DNA from: Deltaproteobacteria bacterium
GTDB lineage: Bacteria; Myxococcota_A; Polyangia; JAAYKL01
NCBI GenBank assembly: GCA_030595125.1
Contig: JAUVDV010000032.1
Span: 1 to 53,391 of the forward strand
DNA length: 53,391 bases
Direction of reading: 5' to 3'
Shown here: positions 9,901 to 19,700 of the stretch, piece after piece
How the letters are laid out: each line of letters begins with the position of its first letter
Position numbering within the stretch: position 1 is the stretch's first letter
Program-made: the position numbers and the translations under genes
Notes under the pieces: model-generated
The model's input: the letters and a program-made list of their open reading frames with translations, nothing else
Told to the model about the DNA's origin: nothing
Databases searched by the model: none

Positions 9901-11194
9901 AGCACGCCTCGTTCATCGCGTAATCGATCGGTACCGAGTTGTTGATGAGCACGTATTTGGCGTCCTGACCGCCGATCTCGAAGATGGTGTCCACACTTTT
10001 TTCGAAATATGTCGTTCCGACGGTGTGAGCGATGATCTCGTTATAGACCGCCGGTGTCTCCAGAAATACCCCGAGGAGTTCGCGAGAGGAGCCGGTGGTG
10101 GCGACCAGAGAGATCCTGGGTCGCGCCCCGTCGAGCTGCTTGTCGACCCGGCGTATGCACTCCTTGAGTGCGCTAACCGGATCACCATGGGTTCGGCCGT
10201 AATGTTCGGCCACGATTTCCAGAGTCTCGATGTTGACCAGCGTCACCTTGGTTGTGGTGGATCCGCCGTCCACGCCCAGGATGTACTCGGCGTCCGGATC
10301 GAATTTTCCCCTCATCGAAGGGAAGTACCGAACCCGCCCCTCGAGGTTGTCGAGGGAGGGGAAAGTGGCGAAGGAGAGTGAGGCACCATCCGTAAACAGA
10401 TCGCCCCGATCGGGCAGATCGATTCCCTGGTCGGCCGCTAACAGAGCGGCGCCGTATGCTTCGAAATAGGGGCCCTCGGAAGGCACCACGAATTCAATAT
10501 CGGGCCAGGCGGAGGCGAGGAATTCGACCATGAACCGGTTGCGCGTTACGCCGCCTACGAGCACGACCTTTCCATCCGAGATCCGCGCCTTGGTCAGAAA
10601 CTCCGACACCTTGTCCGCCATCACCTTGCTCAGGGAGAGAGCAATGTCCCCCACCGTTGATTCACCCTTGTTCAGGCGGTGCGTGCAGTCGGACTTCATG
10701 AAAACCGAGCATCTGGCCGAGAGCTTGCAAACCTCGGCGCCCTGCGCCGCTTCATCCAGGTTGTCGAGATCGAGATCCATGCGGCCGAGCTGTTGCTTGA
10801 AGAATTCACCGGTGCCGGATGCGCACTTGTTGCCGGCGTGGGTGCTTGTTATCTGGCCTGCTTCATCGAGGGAGTAGACCACCAGATCCTCTCCCCCCAT
10901 GGAAACAACCGCGCGAGGATTGACCTTCAACTCGGCCAGGGCACGCTCCACGGTGACGGGCGCGATGACCCCGGGCAGCTTTATCTGGCGCCTTCCCTCG
11001 GTCCCGGTGACCAGCGAAACCGGTGTGCCCCGACCCGGGATTCCCATCTCATCGAGGAGGGCGTTCACCGCGGTGGATACATTTCCCTCATGGGCGAGAA
11101 TGGCGTGCTTTTCTTCCACGCCGTTAACGAGAAGGCAAAGCTTTACGTTGGTTGATCCGACATCGATTCCAAGTTGTTCAGCGGTCATTTTCAT
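6950..11194 (-). CDS. acyl-CoA dehydratase activase fused to DUF2229/HgdB-like domains
   Basis: A 1414-residue cytoplasmic iron-sulfur protein related to the ATP-driven activator of 2-hydroxyacyl-CoA dehydratases (HgdC/BadF/BcrA type). Two ASKHA ATPase domains stand in tandem: GIDVGSTNVK at residue 9 and GVDGGSTTTK at 308. Each keeps cluster-ligand cysteines (Cys124 in NKCASGTGEF and Cys162; Cys431 in NEACSAGTGSF and Cys472). A cysteine cluster follows (593, 596, 600, 618), then a DUF2229-type region (about 665-880) and a C-terminal HgdB-like dehydratase region to the end. The large fusion form is known in many anaerobes, but its substrate is usually not established. It is a single gene here, convergent with the FabH-like gene. 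Confidence 0.92.
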   Translation of the reverse strand: MKMTAEQLGIDVGSTNVKLCLLVNGVEEKHAILAHEGNVSTAVNALLDEMGIPGRGTPVSLVTGTEGRRQIKLPGVIAPVTVERALAELKVNPRAVVSMGGEDLVVYSLDEAGQITSTHAGNKCASGTGEFFKQQLGRMDLDLDNLDEAAQGAEVCKLSARCSVFMKSDCTHRLNKGESTVGDIALSLSKVMADKVSEFLTKARISDGKVVLVGGVTRNRFMVEFLASAWPDIEFVVPSEGPYFEAYGAALLAADQGIDLPDRGDLFTDGASLSFATFPSLDNLEGRVRYFPSMRGKFDPDAEYILGVDGGSTTTKVTLVNIETLEIVAEHYGRTHGDPVSALKECIRRVDKQLDGARPRISLVATTGSSRELLGVFLETPAVYNEIIAHTVGTTYFEKSVDTIFEIGGQDAKYVLINNSVPIDYAMNEACSAGTGSFLEESARGDLSIDEAAAIGPLAMKARNPLKFGEHCSAFINSDIRKAISQGAGREDIVAGLVFSVVANYLHRVVGNRRIGDHIVLQGGVAKNPAVPLAFARLTGKNIIVPPDPELLGCFGVALMARNKWREERLDKGSFDLGEIMDRAITTRGTFTCKACENLCSIRNLIVSGRKYPFGGRCSKFTNARKKKKIDVDKIVDYTQLRTKMMFEDFAPNADDLIPSTDKTVGVPVAFSVHSLWPFYSWFFHSLGVKLVSSTEISPEGIARMESNYCFPAEIAHGAIQDILDKKTDYIFLPFFRDMPSDEKDPVHATVCPLTQGLPFFARQAFNMDDSRVLRPLVSFKKGWEASREPFVEVALKLGLTREAGSAAYDKGLKEYRRFLDAYREVGLEVVEKIKADPDTIYVALLGRPYNAFTSDANMGIPRKFISQGVTIVPFDMIYEPDAEIYPNMYWYYGQQDMKAVRKIARIPNLYPTWITNFSCAPDSFMLHYLRWMMGQKPYLALEIDSHSADAGIDTRIEAFLDIVDSYRKADLPSKTNEFNPRYEIKRKAEFVDIVDNVTGEKIDIRDDRVTLMWPSMGDLSTEATAAAAAKTGITSFHLPVPNVETTQLARNVASGKECIPSLLVLGSILQFIDEHPPNQPDEILLFFVPSTLGPCRTGQYFVFYERLFADLGWENVLILVGDSSNSYREMGPTFNRDIWWALVLGDYFTDARTGLQLMASDVNSAMKIFNERWKDVVDTIRAFGDVEQAVARAGAAFAEIPRKLSLDDVPRVLVVGEIYVRRDTFSVTEITDFLVEKGIFPKVTGVTEWIGYTDHCRKRKMKRDRDVQGMMGAMRSGNWKERAWYQVETFYKEMVEHKISRHLNPTGLIPHVPHDMDEIIGNAETWFIDPDLESEATCSSGVAATGMADGYSGIAIIAPFACLPGRLIEGVYAPWARQRGYPVISLENDGQPYPPNVVARMEIFAHNVNRFQR

Positions 11195-11348
11195 CCGTGG
11201 TTTTGCTGTTATGACTTTGTTTTTACATCCACATTAAATCGGCCACAACCAGGGGCTGATTTTGAGAATGTGTATACTCGCTGGGGCGCCTTGAGCAATC
11301 TTTTTCCATTTTTTCAATTTGGGCAAAAGTGGAACAGGTCGGCTGCGG
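11195..11348. other. upstream region of the activase gene
   Basis: This A/T-rich gap of 154 bases lies between the activase start and the anti-sigma stop. It contains several T-runs. No clear -35/-10 pair was found on the minus strand, and the activase ATG lacks a strong ribosome site. Confidence 0.35.
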
Positions 11349-12617
11349 CTATTTGTCGAGGGCGCCCAGATCGCGGAGTTCAGCTTTGGCTCGCGCGCTC
11401 CAGGCCGGGTTCTTGGCGAGTTCTTCCAGGATCTCCGTTGCTCTGCCCACGTGGCCCAGGCGTCGATGACAGGCGACCGCTTCCCACATGGCTTCGAAGC
11501 GTCCGGCATATCCCGGATATCGATCGAGCAGGTTCTCGTAGTTGAGCAGGGCCTTGCCGCATTGTCCTGTCCGCTTGGCGCAGCGACCCAGGTGATGAAG
11601 GGCGGCGGGTATTCGGCCCGGCGCGTCCAGGGGCGGATCTACGACCTTCTGAAGCGCCGAAGTCGCCGAGGAGCAATCGCCACGATTGAAGGCATCCATT
11701 CCGTCCCGGAAAAGGGCCTCCCCGCCGGCTGAAGGCGCCTGCGCTGCCATACCGGACATACCCGGCGCCTCATTATTGCCGTAACCGGTCCCGACAGCCG
11801 ACTTGCCGGCGGCCGCACCGGCCGGGGTGTCGAGATCCTCGGCGAGAGCTGCCGGCATGGTCGGTGCCGGAGCGAAAGGCGCCGACTTGCTCTTCTTCGC
11901 GAGGATGGAATCGTCCAGCGCAAATTTGTCCGCCGGATTCTTGGGAGTCGGTCCCGCTGTGCCGATCCTGCTGCCAGACGATTGACGCCCTCCCCCGCCT
12001 GTCGCCATCCGGGCGGCAGATTCCAGCGCCGCCAGCTTCGCAGTTTCCTCCCTGTCCGGTGTCTCCGGGATGCGTCGCGGACGATTCGGGACCGTCATGT
12101 CCGGAGACGAGGTGCTCTGCGCCACCTCATCAAGATAGGCCGGACCGGTGAACGGCGCCCCGGAAATTTCGCCTTCGATGGAAGTTGGTTGGTGCCCGGC
12201 GTTCTGGAAAAGGAAGAAGGAGACGACGAAGACGACGGAAGCAGCAGCAGCCGTTACGATGGCCGGCCTGAGCAAGACCGTCCGCAGACTCTCAAAGAAA
12301 CCCGGTTTTCTGTCCAGGATGCCCACAACCGAGTCGAAGGATGCGTCGCTCACCCTGTCCCTGTCCTCGGAATTGCTTGCGAAACGCGCGGCTGCGTCAT
12401 CGGCCAACTCCAGGATGGAAAGACCCCAATCCTCGTCGAGTTGAGGCTCCGGCAGCGTGGAAGCCAGTTTCCGGGTGAGAAGGATGGACTCGAGCTCACC
12501 GCGACATTCGATACAACTCGCAGCGTGTTCGCGCAGCCTGGAGGCCACGGAATCCTCCACCTCATCGTAGACCAGGTCGACCAGCAGATCCTTGAATTCT
12601 CCGCAGTCATGGATCAT
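11349..12617 (-). CDS. zinc-finger anti-sigma factor with C-terminal TPR-like domain
   Basis: This 422-residue membrane protein begins with an anti-sigma zinc finger (H31-x3-C35-x2-C38, in HAASCIECRGEL) that would bind the ECF sigma factor encoded just upstream. A single membrane helix follows (about 118-142, TAAAASVVFVVSFFLF). The rest is probably periplasmic: a long low-complexity Pro/Ala/Gly linker (about 145-290) and a C-terminal helical repeat region (about 290-415, GRCAKRTGQCGKALLNYENL) resembling TPRs. Its ATG overlaps the sigma stop (ATGA), so the pair is translationally coupled. The periplasmic repeat domain could sense an envelope partner, for instance the divergent TPR-rich machine. 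Confidence 0.87.
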   Translation of the reverse strand: MIHDCGEFKDLLVDLVYDEVEDSVASRLREHAASCIECRGELESILLTRKLASTLPEPQLDEDWGLSILELADDAAARFASNSEDRDRVSDASFDSVVGILDRKPGFFESLRTVLLRPAIVTAAAASVVFVVSFFLFQNAGHQPTSIEGEISGAPFTGPAYLDEVAQSTSSPDMTVPNRPRRIPETPDREETAKLAALESAARMATGGGGRQSSGSRIGTAGPTPKNPADKFALDDSILAKKSKSAPFAPAPTMPAALAEDLDTPAGAAAGKSAVGTGYGNNEAPGMSGMAAQAPSAGGEALFRDGMDAFNRGDCSSATSALQKVVDPPLDAPGRIPAALHHLGRCAKRTGQCGKALLNYENLLDRYPGYAGRFEAMWEAVACHRRLGHVGRATEILEELAKNPAWSARAKAELRDLGALDK

Positions 12618-13213
12618 GGCAACGTCCTCGCATAATTCTCGTAGGAATCGAGATCACGCCGAAGCGTTTCCAGGGCGTAGCGCATACGACTCTTGACCGT
12701 TCCGATCTTTGCTCCGACGACCTCGGAGATCTCCTGGAAAGGCATGCCGTGGTACTCCCGCAGTAGAAAGACCTCCCGCTGATCCTCGGGAAGGGTGCTT
12801 ATCGCCTCTACAAGGTCCTCTTGCAGCTGCTGCGATATGACCGATCGATCCGGTTCGGGGGAATCTCCGGCCAGGCGGTCACCCAGACGTGGTCCATCCT
12901 TGTCCCGACTGTCCTCGAGGGAAGCGTGGTTTCGGTGCCGGGCCTTCCTCGCATTATCCACAACGGCGTTGCGGGCAATGGTATAGATCCATGTGGAGAA
13001 TTTGGATTGATGCCGAAACGAATCCGCGCTCTTGACCAGCCGCGCAAAGACATCCTGCGCCAGATCCGAGGCCGTGTCTCGGTTTCCACAGCGGCGAAAA
13101 AGAAACGCGAAGATCGGAGTCTTGTACTTCTCGAAAAGCACCCTGAAAGCATCCGCGTCGCCAGTCTGGAATGACTGCATGAGCTCCTCGTCGGTTCTCG
13201 AAGCCGCGTTCAT
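12614..13213 (-). CDS. ECF-family RNA polymerase sigma factor
   Basis: This 199-residue sigma factor has region 2 (DLAQDVFARLVKSADSF through FSTWIYTIARNAVVDNARK) and region 4 (LPEDQREVFLLREYHGMPF, then an HTH at EISEVVGAKIGTVKSRMRYA), joined by a charged linker of about 45 residues. Such factors are held at the membrane by a cognate anti-sigma, here the overlapping downstream gene. The ATG at 13213 has TGAGGAC upstream. The gene is divergent from the large envelope-machine cluster starting at 13591, which makes that cluster a plausible target; this is inference from position. Confidence 0.95.
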   Translation of the reverse strand: MNAASRTDEELMQSFQTGDADAFRVLFEKYKTPIFAFLFRRCGNRDTASDLAQDVFARLVKSADSFRHQSKFSTWIYTIARNAVVDNARKARHRNHASLEDSRDKDGPRLGDRLAGDSPEPDRSVISQQLQEDLVEAISTLPEDQREVFLLREYHGMPFQEISEVVGAKIGTVKSRMRYALETLRRDLDSYENYARTLP

Positions 13214-13590
13214 CGGATGTCCTCACCAACCTGCCACGCGCACATGGTCGGCGGGAATCCACGACTCCAGCCTGAGAATGGACGTGCGGCCTATAGAAAA
13301 GATCTACATGACCGCGCCAGCGTATCCATTTGGCCGTTTCAAGTAAAGTTGATGAAAAATCGGAGTTAAAAGAATCGGTTGATGGAGTATTTCGCCTTCT
13401 GGTCCATTGTTGCATTTTATGGCACTTGGTCCTGTAGGGTGAAATGAGGCATGGGAGTCGGACACTGTAATGACAGCGTTGACAAAAACAATTGTTATAC
13501 TAAGTTGTCTTGCACTTACTTTAACACTTACTTGATGTGGGCTTGCTTGATGGTGGAATTATTCCAACGTAAACGAAGTGAGGATTGGTG
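13214..13590. promoter_or_regulatory. divergent regulatory region between sigma factor and envelope cluster
   Basis: These 377 bases hold no gene. On the plus strand TGTTATACT (13493-13501) is a good extended -10 element about 90 bases before the first cluster gene. A perfect TTGACA (13479-13484) overlaps the region, but only 11 bases from TATACT, too close to act as its normal -35. On the minus strand CTTGAAAC (complement of about 13339-13346) resembles an ECF -35 element upstream of the sigma gene, without a confident -10. A sigma-54-like TGGCAC at about 13420 lacks the matching GC element. Confidence 0.4.
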
Positions 13591-14370
13591 ATGCATCGAC
13601 CAATAGGACGAATAATATCGTTGTGCATTGTGCTGTTGTTGCCGGTGGGGGCGATGGCTCAGGCCGAAACAGAGGGCGACGCAGAATCCGGCAAGAGCAC
13701 GGCCAAAACACCGGAAGACGACCCTGGTGGAACGGCAGAAGAGGGCACAGGTGAAGCCCCGCCGGCAGGCGAGGCCGCTCCCAAATCCACTACAATGGAC
13801 AAGGGGACCTACACGGTTCGTTTGCGGGACCTCGAGGACAGGGTCAATCGGTTGAAAGAACAAATCTTTCGATCCAAGGCCCGCCTCAGCCTGCTTGCCG
13901 AGACGGTTCTCGACAGAAAGATCGCCGGCGCCAAGGCGGTGATCGTATTCCGCAACGAGATGGGTGGTTCATACAGACTCAACAAGGCGGTCTTTCTGCT
14001 GGACGGCGGGCCCATCTTCAGCAAGAGCGATCAGGGTGGGAGTCTGGCGGAACGCGAGGTCATCGATCTTTTCGACGGCCCGGTGATGCCCGGCGATCAC
14101 ACCCTCAGCGTCGTGCTGCATTTCCGGGGTCACGGCTACGGAATCTTTTCATATCTCAAGGGCTATTCTTTCAAGGTCCGCTCGAGCCGCACGTTCACGG
14201 TCGGGGAAGGCAAGGCTGTCAAGCTCGAGGTCGTGGGCTTCGAGAAAGGCGGCGTAACGACACCGCTCGAGGACAGACCGGCCGTTCGCTACATCGAAGG
14301 GCTTTCCGACTACGAAGGCGGCGCCACAGCTGGCGACTCATTCGAATCGGAAGGTAAGGACGCGGAGTGA
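13591..14370 (+). CDS. secreted protein of the envelope cluster
   Basis: This protein of about 259 residues has an N-terminal signal (ISLCIVLLLPVGAMAQA), a Glu/Gly/Pro-rich linker to about residue 65, a short coiled coil (about 75-105, LRDLEDRVNRLKEQIF) and a beta-rich domain (about 110-225) containing the motif PGDHTLSVVLHFRGHGYG. It is probably periplasmic or outer-membrane associated. ATG 13591 is chosen because GTGAGG lies seven bases upstream. It is the first gene of the Glt/Agl-like cluster, and its stop abuts the ribosome site of the next gene. I recognise no enzyme motif. Confidence 0.85.
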   Translation: MHRPIGRIISLCIVLLLPVGAMAQAETEGDAESGKSTAKTPEDDPGGTAEEGTGEAPPAGEAAPKSTTMDKGTYTVRLRDLEDRVNRLKEQIFRSKARLSLLAETVLDRKIAGAKAVIVFRNEMGGSYRLNKAVFLLDGGPIFSKSDQGGSLAEREVIDLFDGPVMPGDHTLSVVLHFRGHGYGIFSYLKGYSFKVRSSRTFTVGEGKAVKLEVVGFEKGGVTTPLEDRPAVRYIEGLSDYEGGATAGDSFESEGKDAE

Positions 14371-14381
14371 GGAGGACTTTC

Positions 14382-16682
14382 GTGAGCCCCATTTACCGTT
14401 GTCGCATCGGCGTGCTGCCGGTGTTTTTCGCATTAATTGCGACGCTCGCCACGGTTCCAGCCGGAGCGGGCGAGATCGATGCGGTGGAGCAAGAGGCTCG
14501 CGAGATCAGCGAACTGGCAAGGGGCCTCGGAACACGATTCCTTGGAACCAATGGATTTAAAAGCAAACATTACGCCGAGGAACGTCTCATTGACGGCGAG
14601 AACTTCTATCGCCTCAAGGACTATCAGCGAGCGGCCATCATTTTCATGGATATTATCGAGTCCTATTCGGGGCACGCGGCCTACCCGGATGCGCTTTTCT
14701 ATTTTGCGGACTCACTGTTCCTGTCACGGGATTTCTACGGCGCGAGGCAATGGTTCAACCGGCTCCTCAACGAATCCGGGCGCCCCGGCATGGCGCGTTT
14801 TCGCAAGAAGGCCATCGAGCGATTGATCGAAATCGGAATTCACGTCAACGACTTCGAGGGCGTCGAAAAATATTTCGATCAACTCGGGCAGGCGCCGGAC
14901 GCGGAAGCACACTACATCAAGGGCAAGTACCTGTATTTTCGCAAAGACTACGAGGGCGCCAAGCAGGAATTCGCCCGGATTGGGGGAAATGCGGAGCTCG
15001 AGTTGAAGGCTGCGTATTTCACCGGCGTGATTCTCACCCGCCAGACCCGGTACGACGATGCCATAAAGATTTTCAAGATAGGAACCAAACGGAAAGCCGC
15101 CAACGCCGCCGAGCAGGAGATCATCGACCTGATGAACCTGGGTCAGGGCAGGCTGTATTATGAAAAGGACTTTGTTGAAAATGCGTCCGTTGCTTATCAA
15201 CTGGTAGGAAGATACTCGCCGTATTACGACACGGCACTTTACGAAGCCGCGTCCGTCCAGATCCGTGCGGGGAACATGATTCAGGCAGAACGGATCCTCG
15301 AGGTGCTGACGCTGGCCATGCCGGACAGCAAGTACATCCCCAAGGCCAAGCTGCTTCGCGGTAACCTCCTGCTGAGATCCGGTCGTTACGACGATGCCGA
15401 ACAGATTTTCGAGGAGACCATCGGACAGTTCACGCCGGTGCGCGAAAAGCTCGACGTCCTCATCACCGAGCAGGCCGACACCAGCGCGTTCTTCTCGGAT
15501 CTGATGGAGCAAAGTCTCACCACACTCGACGTTACGGGCGCGCTCCCGCCGCTCGTCGTCAAGTGGGTCGGTGAGGAACCCGAGGTACAGCGCGCGCTGG
15601 CCCTGGCTTCGGATCTGGGAGTGACTCGAGAGTACACCAGGGAGACCGAGCGATTGGTGCGGTTGCTCGAGGCTGTAATAGACGGGCCGAGTCGCATCAA
15701 CGCCATTCCTACTCTTCGCAGCGCCAAGCGTCGCGGTCAGCAGCTCAACAACCGGCTTGGACAGCTGCGGGTAAAACTCTCCAGAATCAGCCAGAAGAAG
15801 ATGGGCGGATCCAGCCCGAAGTTCCTTGAAATCTCGCAAGAGCGAAGAGCTCTTCTGGAAGAGTTGAGCAAGCTGCCGACCAGCGACGATCAGTACAAAC
15901 GGCGCGAAGAAAAGGCCCGATCGGTGTACCAGCGAATGAGGAAGGAGCTGACGCGAAACGTGATCAGGCTCGACAAGCTGGTCGCCATGATCGTCGCCCT
16001 CGAGAGACTCGGACAGGATCCCATGTACGTCGAGGGCGCCACCGAGGAGAGCCTCAAGGCGCTTCAGGACGAGCTGAAACGGCACAAGACCGGCGTCGAG
16101 GAGATGCGACAAGAGGCGACTGGCCTGCGCGAGGACGTGGAGACAGCGCGGTACCAGGTGGGCGTGGGCGATGTTCTCGACAAAAAGGACCAGAAGATTC
16201 GCGACAAAATGAAAGACCTGAACGCCCGGGAACGCAAGCTTCTCCGAAGCATGGGCGGTCAGACGGGCGCCAAGATCGACAGGGCGTATGCCGCTGTCGA
16301 GGCCACGGAGAAGGTTCTCGAAAAACTGCATCACTCCATCGATCGAGAAGCCGAGAGGCAGATAGATGAGTTGAGCAGCCTTGTCAGAACCGAGAGAGAG
16401 CGGGTCACGCGTTACCGTGCGGAGCTTCTAGTGCTCAACCGGGAAGCCGAAGAAGTAGTGGGGGGGGTGACCTTCCAGAACTTCAGCAACGTGAGGAAGC
16501 GGTTCCACGACCTGATCCTCAAAGCCGACGTGGGGATCATCGATGTGGCCTGGATGCGCAAAGAGGAGCACAAGGCCAGGGGCGCAACACTCACCAGGGA
16601 TAGGCTGAAGGAGGTCAGGCACCTCGACGAGGAATTCAACGAGGTAATCGGCGAGGAAAAGGAATCAACGGGTGGGGAGTGA
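14382..16682 (+). CDS. periplasmic TPR protein, GltC-like candidate
   Basis: This protein of 766 residues has a signal peptide (GVLPVFFALIATLATVPAGAG), then TPR-type helical repeats to about residue 360 (for example YRLKDYQRAAIIFMDII, LLRSGRYDDAEQIFEETI) and a C-terminal half of long charged coiled coils (about 430-700). In Myxococcus the Glt machine uses several periplasmic TPR proteins; by order and size this could match GltC, but repeats align poorly and I give no symbol. GTG 14382 is preferred because GGAGG lies seven bases upstream; GTG 14367 overlaps the preceding stop. It is 27 bases from the next cluster gene. Confidence 0.85.
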   Translation: MSPIYRCRIGVLPVFFALIATLATVPAGAGEIDAVEQEAREISELARGLGTRFLGTNGFKSKHYAEERLIDGENFYRLKDYQRAAIIFMDIIESYSGHAAYPDALFYFADSLFLSRDFYGARQWFNRLLNESGRPGMARFRKKAIERLIEIGIHVNDFEGVEKYFDQLGQAPDAEAHYIKGKYLYFRKDYEGAKQEFARIGGNAELELKAAYFTGVILTRQTRYDDAIKIFKIGTKRKAANAAEQEIIDLMNLGQGRLYYEKDFVENASVAYQLVGRYSPYYDTALYEAASVQIRAGNMIQAERILEVLTLAMPDSKYIPKAKLLRGNLLLRSGRYDDAEQIFEETIGQFTPVREKLDVLITEQADTSAFFSDLMEQSLTTLDVTGALPPLVVKWVGEEPEVQRALALASDLGVTREYTRETERLVRLLEAVIDGPSRINAIPTLRSAKRRGQQLNNRLGQLRVKLSRISQKKMGGSSPKFLEISQERRALLEELSKLPTSDDQYKRREEKARSVYQRMRKELTRNVIRLDKLVAMIVALERLGQDPMYVEGATEESLKALQDELKRHKTGVEEMRQEATGLREDVETARYQVGVGDVLDKKDQKIRDKMKDLNARERKLLRSMGGQTGAKIDRAYAAVEATEKVLEKLHHSIDREAERQIDELSSLVRTERERVTRYRAELLVLNREAEEVVGGVTFQNFSNVRKRFHDLILKADVGIIDVAWMRKEEHKARGATLTRDRLKEVRHLDEEFNEVIGEEKESTGGE

Positions 16683-16709
16683 TTTTCGTCTTTTGGATAC
16701 AGGCGGTCA

Positions 16710-19700
16710 ATGGAACCTGGAAAGGCAACGACCTTGAGTCGTAGGACATATATGGCGATTGGACGATTCTCGCTGGCAGCGATGCTTCTGGCAATGGTTG
16801 CCGTCGTCGCCTGTCCGGCGCGGGCGGACAACAAGCCCGTCGAGGAAACTGCTGCCGGTGGACGGGATCTCGTCGCGCCGTCAGTGGCGTCCAATATCGT
16901 TGTTGATCCAACAACGCAGGAGCAACAAACCCTCGAAGAAGAGCGGGCCAAGGATCTCGAAATAATGATCCGACGGGCTCGTGATTTCGGAGAAATCGTC
17001 GATGGAATGGTCAGGCGCGTCTACGAGATGAGACGCGAGCATATCGATGATGGCTATCAGTCGAAAATCGAGGCCGAGGAAGCCCTCGAGATCCAGTCGC
17101 TCAAGGACGCGATCGCCTATTTCGAGGCTTTCTTAAAAAAATACCCCAAGGATCCTCCTTACACTCCGGACGCCATGTTCCGACTCGCCGAACTTCATTA
17201 CGACATGTCATACCTCATGTACCTTGAGAAGCTCGACAAGTACGGGGAGGCCCAGGAAAAGGGCACTCTCGGTGACATGGACGTGCCCCTCAAGGAGTTC
17301 AACCGAACTATCAGTCTTTTCCAGGCCCTGGTTCGCGACTACCCGGAATACCGAAACATGGACGGCGCCTACTACTTGCTCGGATACTGTCTGAACGACA
17401 CGGGCAAGGAAAAAGAGGCGCGCCTGGCCTGGCTGAATCTGGTTTGTGCCAACAAGTACACCTACGACCCCTCATCATTCGGGGTAGCCACCCTCGCCGA
17501 TGATCCCTACAAAAAAGAGCGACCATCGGCGACCCTGGATACGGGCGTCGAGGAGGAGGCTCCCGATCTGGGTTTCGTTGATCCTTTCGCGAGTTGTAAA
17601 CCCATTACGGACAACAGCCGCTTCTTCTTCGAGAGCTGGTGGCTGATTGGGAATTATCATTTCGATTTCGATTCCTCGCGCTACGGCGTGGAGACCGCCA
17701 TGTCGGCATACAAGAAGCTGATCGAGGATCCCTCTCATCGCTTCTACGACAAGGGCCTTTACAAGCTCGCCTGGAGCTATTTCAAAGCCGATATGTATCC
17801 CGAGTCATTGAGGGCTTTCTCCGATGTTGTGGACTTCGCCGACAAGTCCGGCTCCAAGGGTTCCGGGATGCGGCCCGAGGCGATCCAGTACCTGGCGGTG
17901 TGCTTCTTCACGGATGACTGGGACGTCGACCAGATGCCCGATCCCGTATCCGGCATAGAGCGCTTGCAAGATCCAAACCTGATGCCGCAGGACCGAGCCT
18001 GGACCCAGGAGGTATATGCGCGCCTCGGGGACATCTATTTTGAGAATGAGAAGCACGAAGACGCCATCGCTATATGGGAACTCTTCTTGCAAAAATGGCC
18101 TCTCAATGTGCAGGCGCCGTTCGTGCAGGACAAGATAGCAAACGCCTACCGGGAGATGCGCAGATTCGACGAGGAACTGGCCGCGCGAAGCAAACTGGAT
18201 GATTTCGGAAAAGACAGCGCGTGGTGGAAGTCCAACGAGGATCATCCGGATGCGCAGAATGAAGTAGCGACGATGGCGCAGGACGCGCTCATCAACTCTG
18301 CGGTGACCCATCACCAGAATGCGCAGGCCTTGCGGTCAAAAGGTCAGGCCACCGGAGACGAGGAGATACTCGGTTTCGCACTCGAGGAGTACAACCTGGC
18401 TGCGGCCGCGTACAAGAAATACATCGAGCAAAACCCGGACACGCCCGATGCCTACGATCTCGCCTACCAGATGGCGGAGGCGCTGTACTGGTCGGGCCAG
18501 TACCAGCCGGCCAAGGACGAGTACATCAGTGTGCGCGATTCAAATCTGGATGATCGTCATCGGGAGGAGTCGGCGCACATGGTGGTGCTCTGTGTCGAGC
18601 GAATCATGGACAACGCCATCGCCGAGGGTACGATAACGATCCGCGAGGAAATTCCCGATCTCGAGGGAGACCCCCCTGCGCCCAAGCCCATCGAAATGCC
18701 GGCGCTGCTGGCCGAGTTGATGACAGAGCGGGAGAACTACCTCAAGTACAATCCGGGAGCGCCACAGACGTCCACCTTCGAATATCAGAGCGCTCAAAAC
18801 TACTACCGATACGGTCATTGGGACGAGGCCAGGACGCGCTATACCGTCGTCTACGACAAATACTGCAAGAAGGACGAGCTTTCCCTGCAAAGCTGGAAGG
18901 TCCTTCTCAACATGGCCGTGGACCAGAACAACCTCGACGAGAAAGAGCGCCTCGCACTGTTGGAGCAGGAGCGGCAGTGCAAGGTGGAGGGCGCAGAGAT
19001 ACCCGACGACGAGGCCATCGACCTCGGCAGCCTTCTGGGCGACGTCGCCATGCAGCGGGCCATGGACAAGTTTAGGGAGTGCAACGAGACCAAGGAAACC
19101 ACGGTTTGCACCGAAGCGGGAGATCAGCTGGTAGCGGCGGTCGCGAAGGCGCCCAAGCACGAGAGCGCGGACGCGGCGCTCCACAACGCGGCGCTTTCTT
19201 ACGAAAACGCCCAGCGATTCGATACCGCGATGCAGCTGTTCGGCCGCATCGTCGACGAGTACCCGGAGAGTAAATGGGTGGACAAGTGCCTGTTCAAGCA
19301 GGCCAGCGCCGCAGCCAAATTCTTCGAGTACGAGAAATCGCTCAAGCTGTTCAAAATATTGGCCGATGAGAAACGCTTCAAGGATTCGCAATATCGAACG
19401 GATGCCGTTTATAACGCCGCCTTCTGGCTGACAAACCTCCAGAGTTACACAGAGGCCATCCCGTACTGGCAGAGATACTCCAAGGAGGTCGACGACGGCA
19501 AGAAGAGCGTCGAGGCGGCGTACATGGCTGCGGACATGCACTATCGCGCAAAATCATGGTCTGCCGCAATCAAGGCCTTCGAGTCATTCATCAAACGGTA
19601 CGAGCGGACAACCGATGCCGGCAAGTACGTGGTCAAGGCCTCCTACAGGGTCAGTCTTGCAGAGGAAAAGCGAAAGAAGCACCGCAACCAGGTCAAGGCG

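Noticed and set aside
8354-10381. 675-residue open frame opposite the activase
   Set aside because: Antisense shadow of a long conserved gene; Arg/Val/Asp/His-rich translation without domains.
13415-13435. Sigma-54-type promoter starting at TGGCAC before the envelope cluster
   Set aside because: The downstream GC element (TTGCA at the right distance) is absent.
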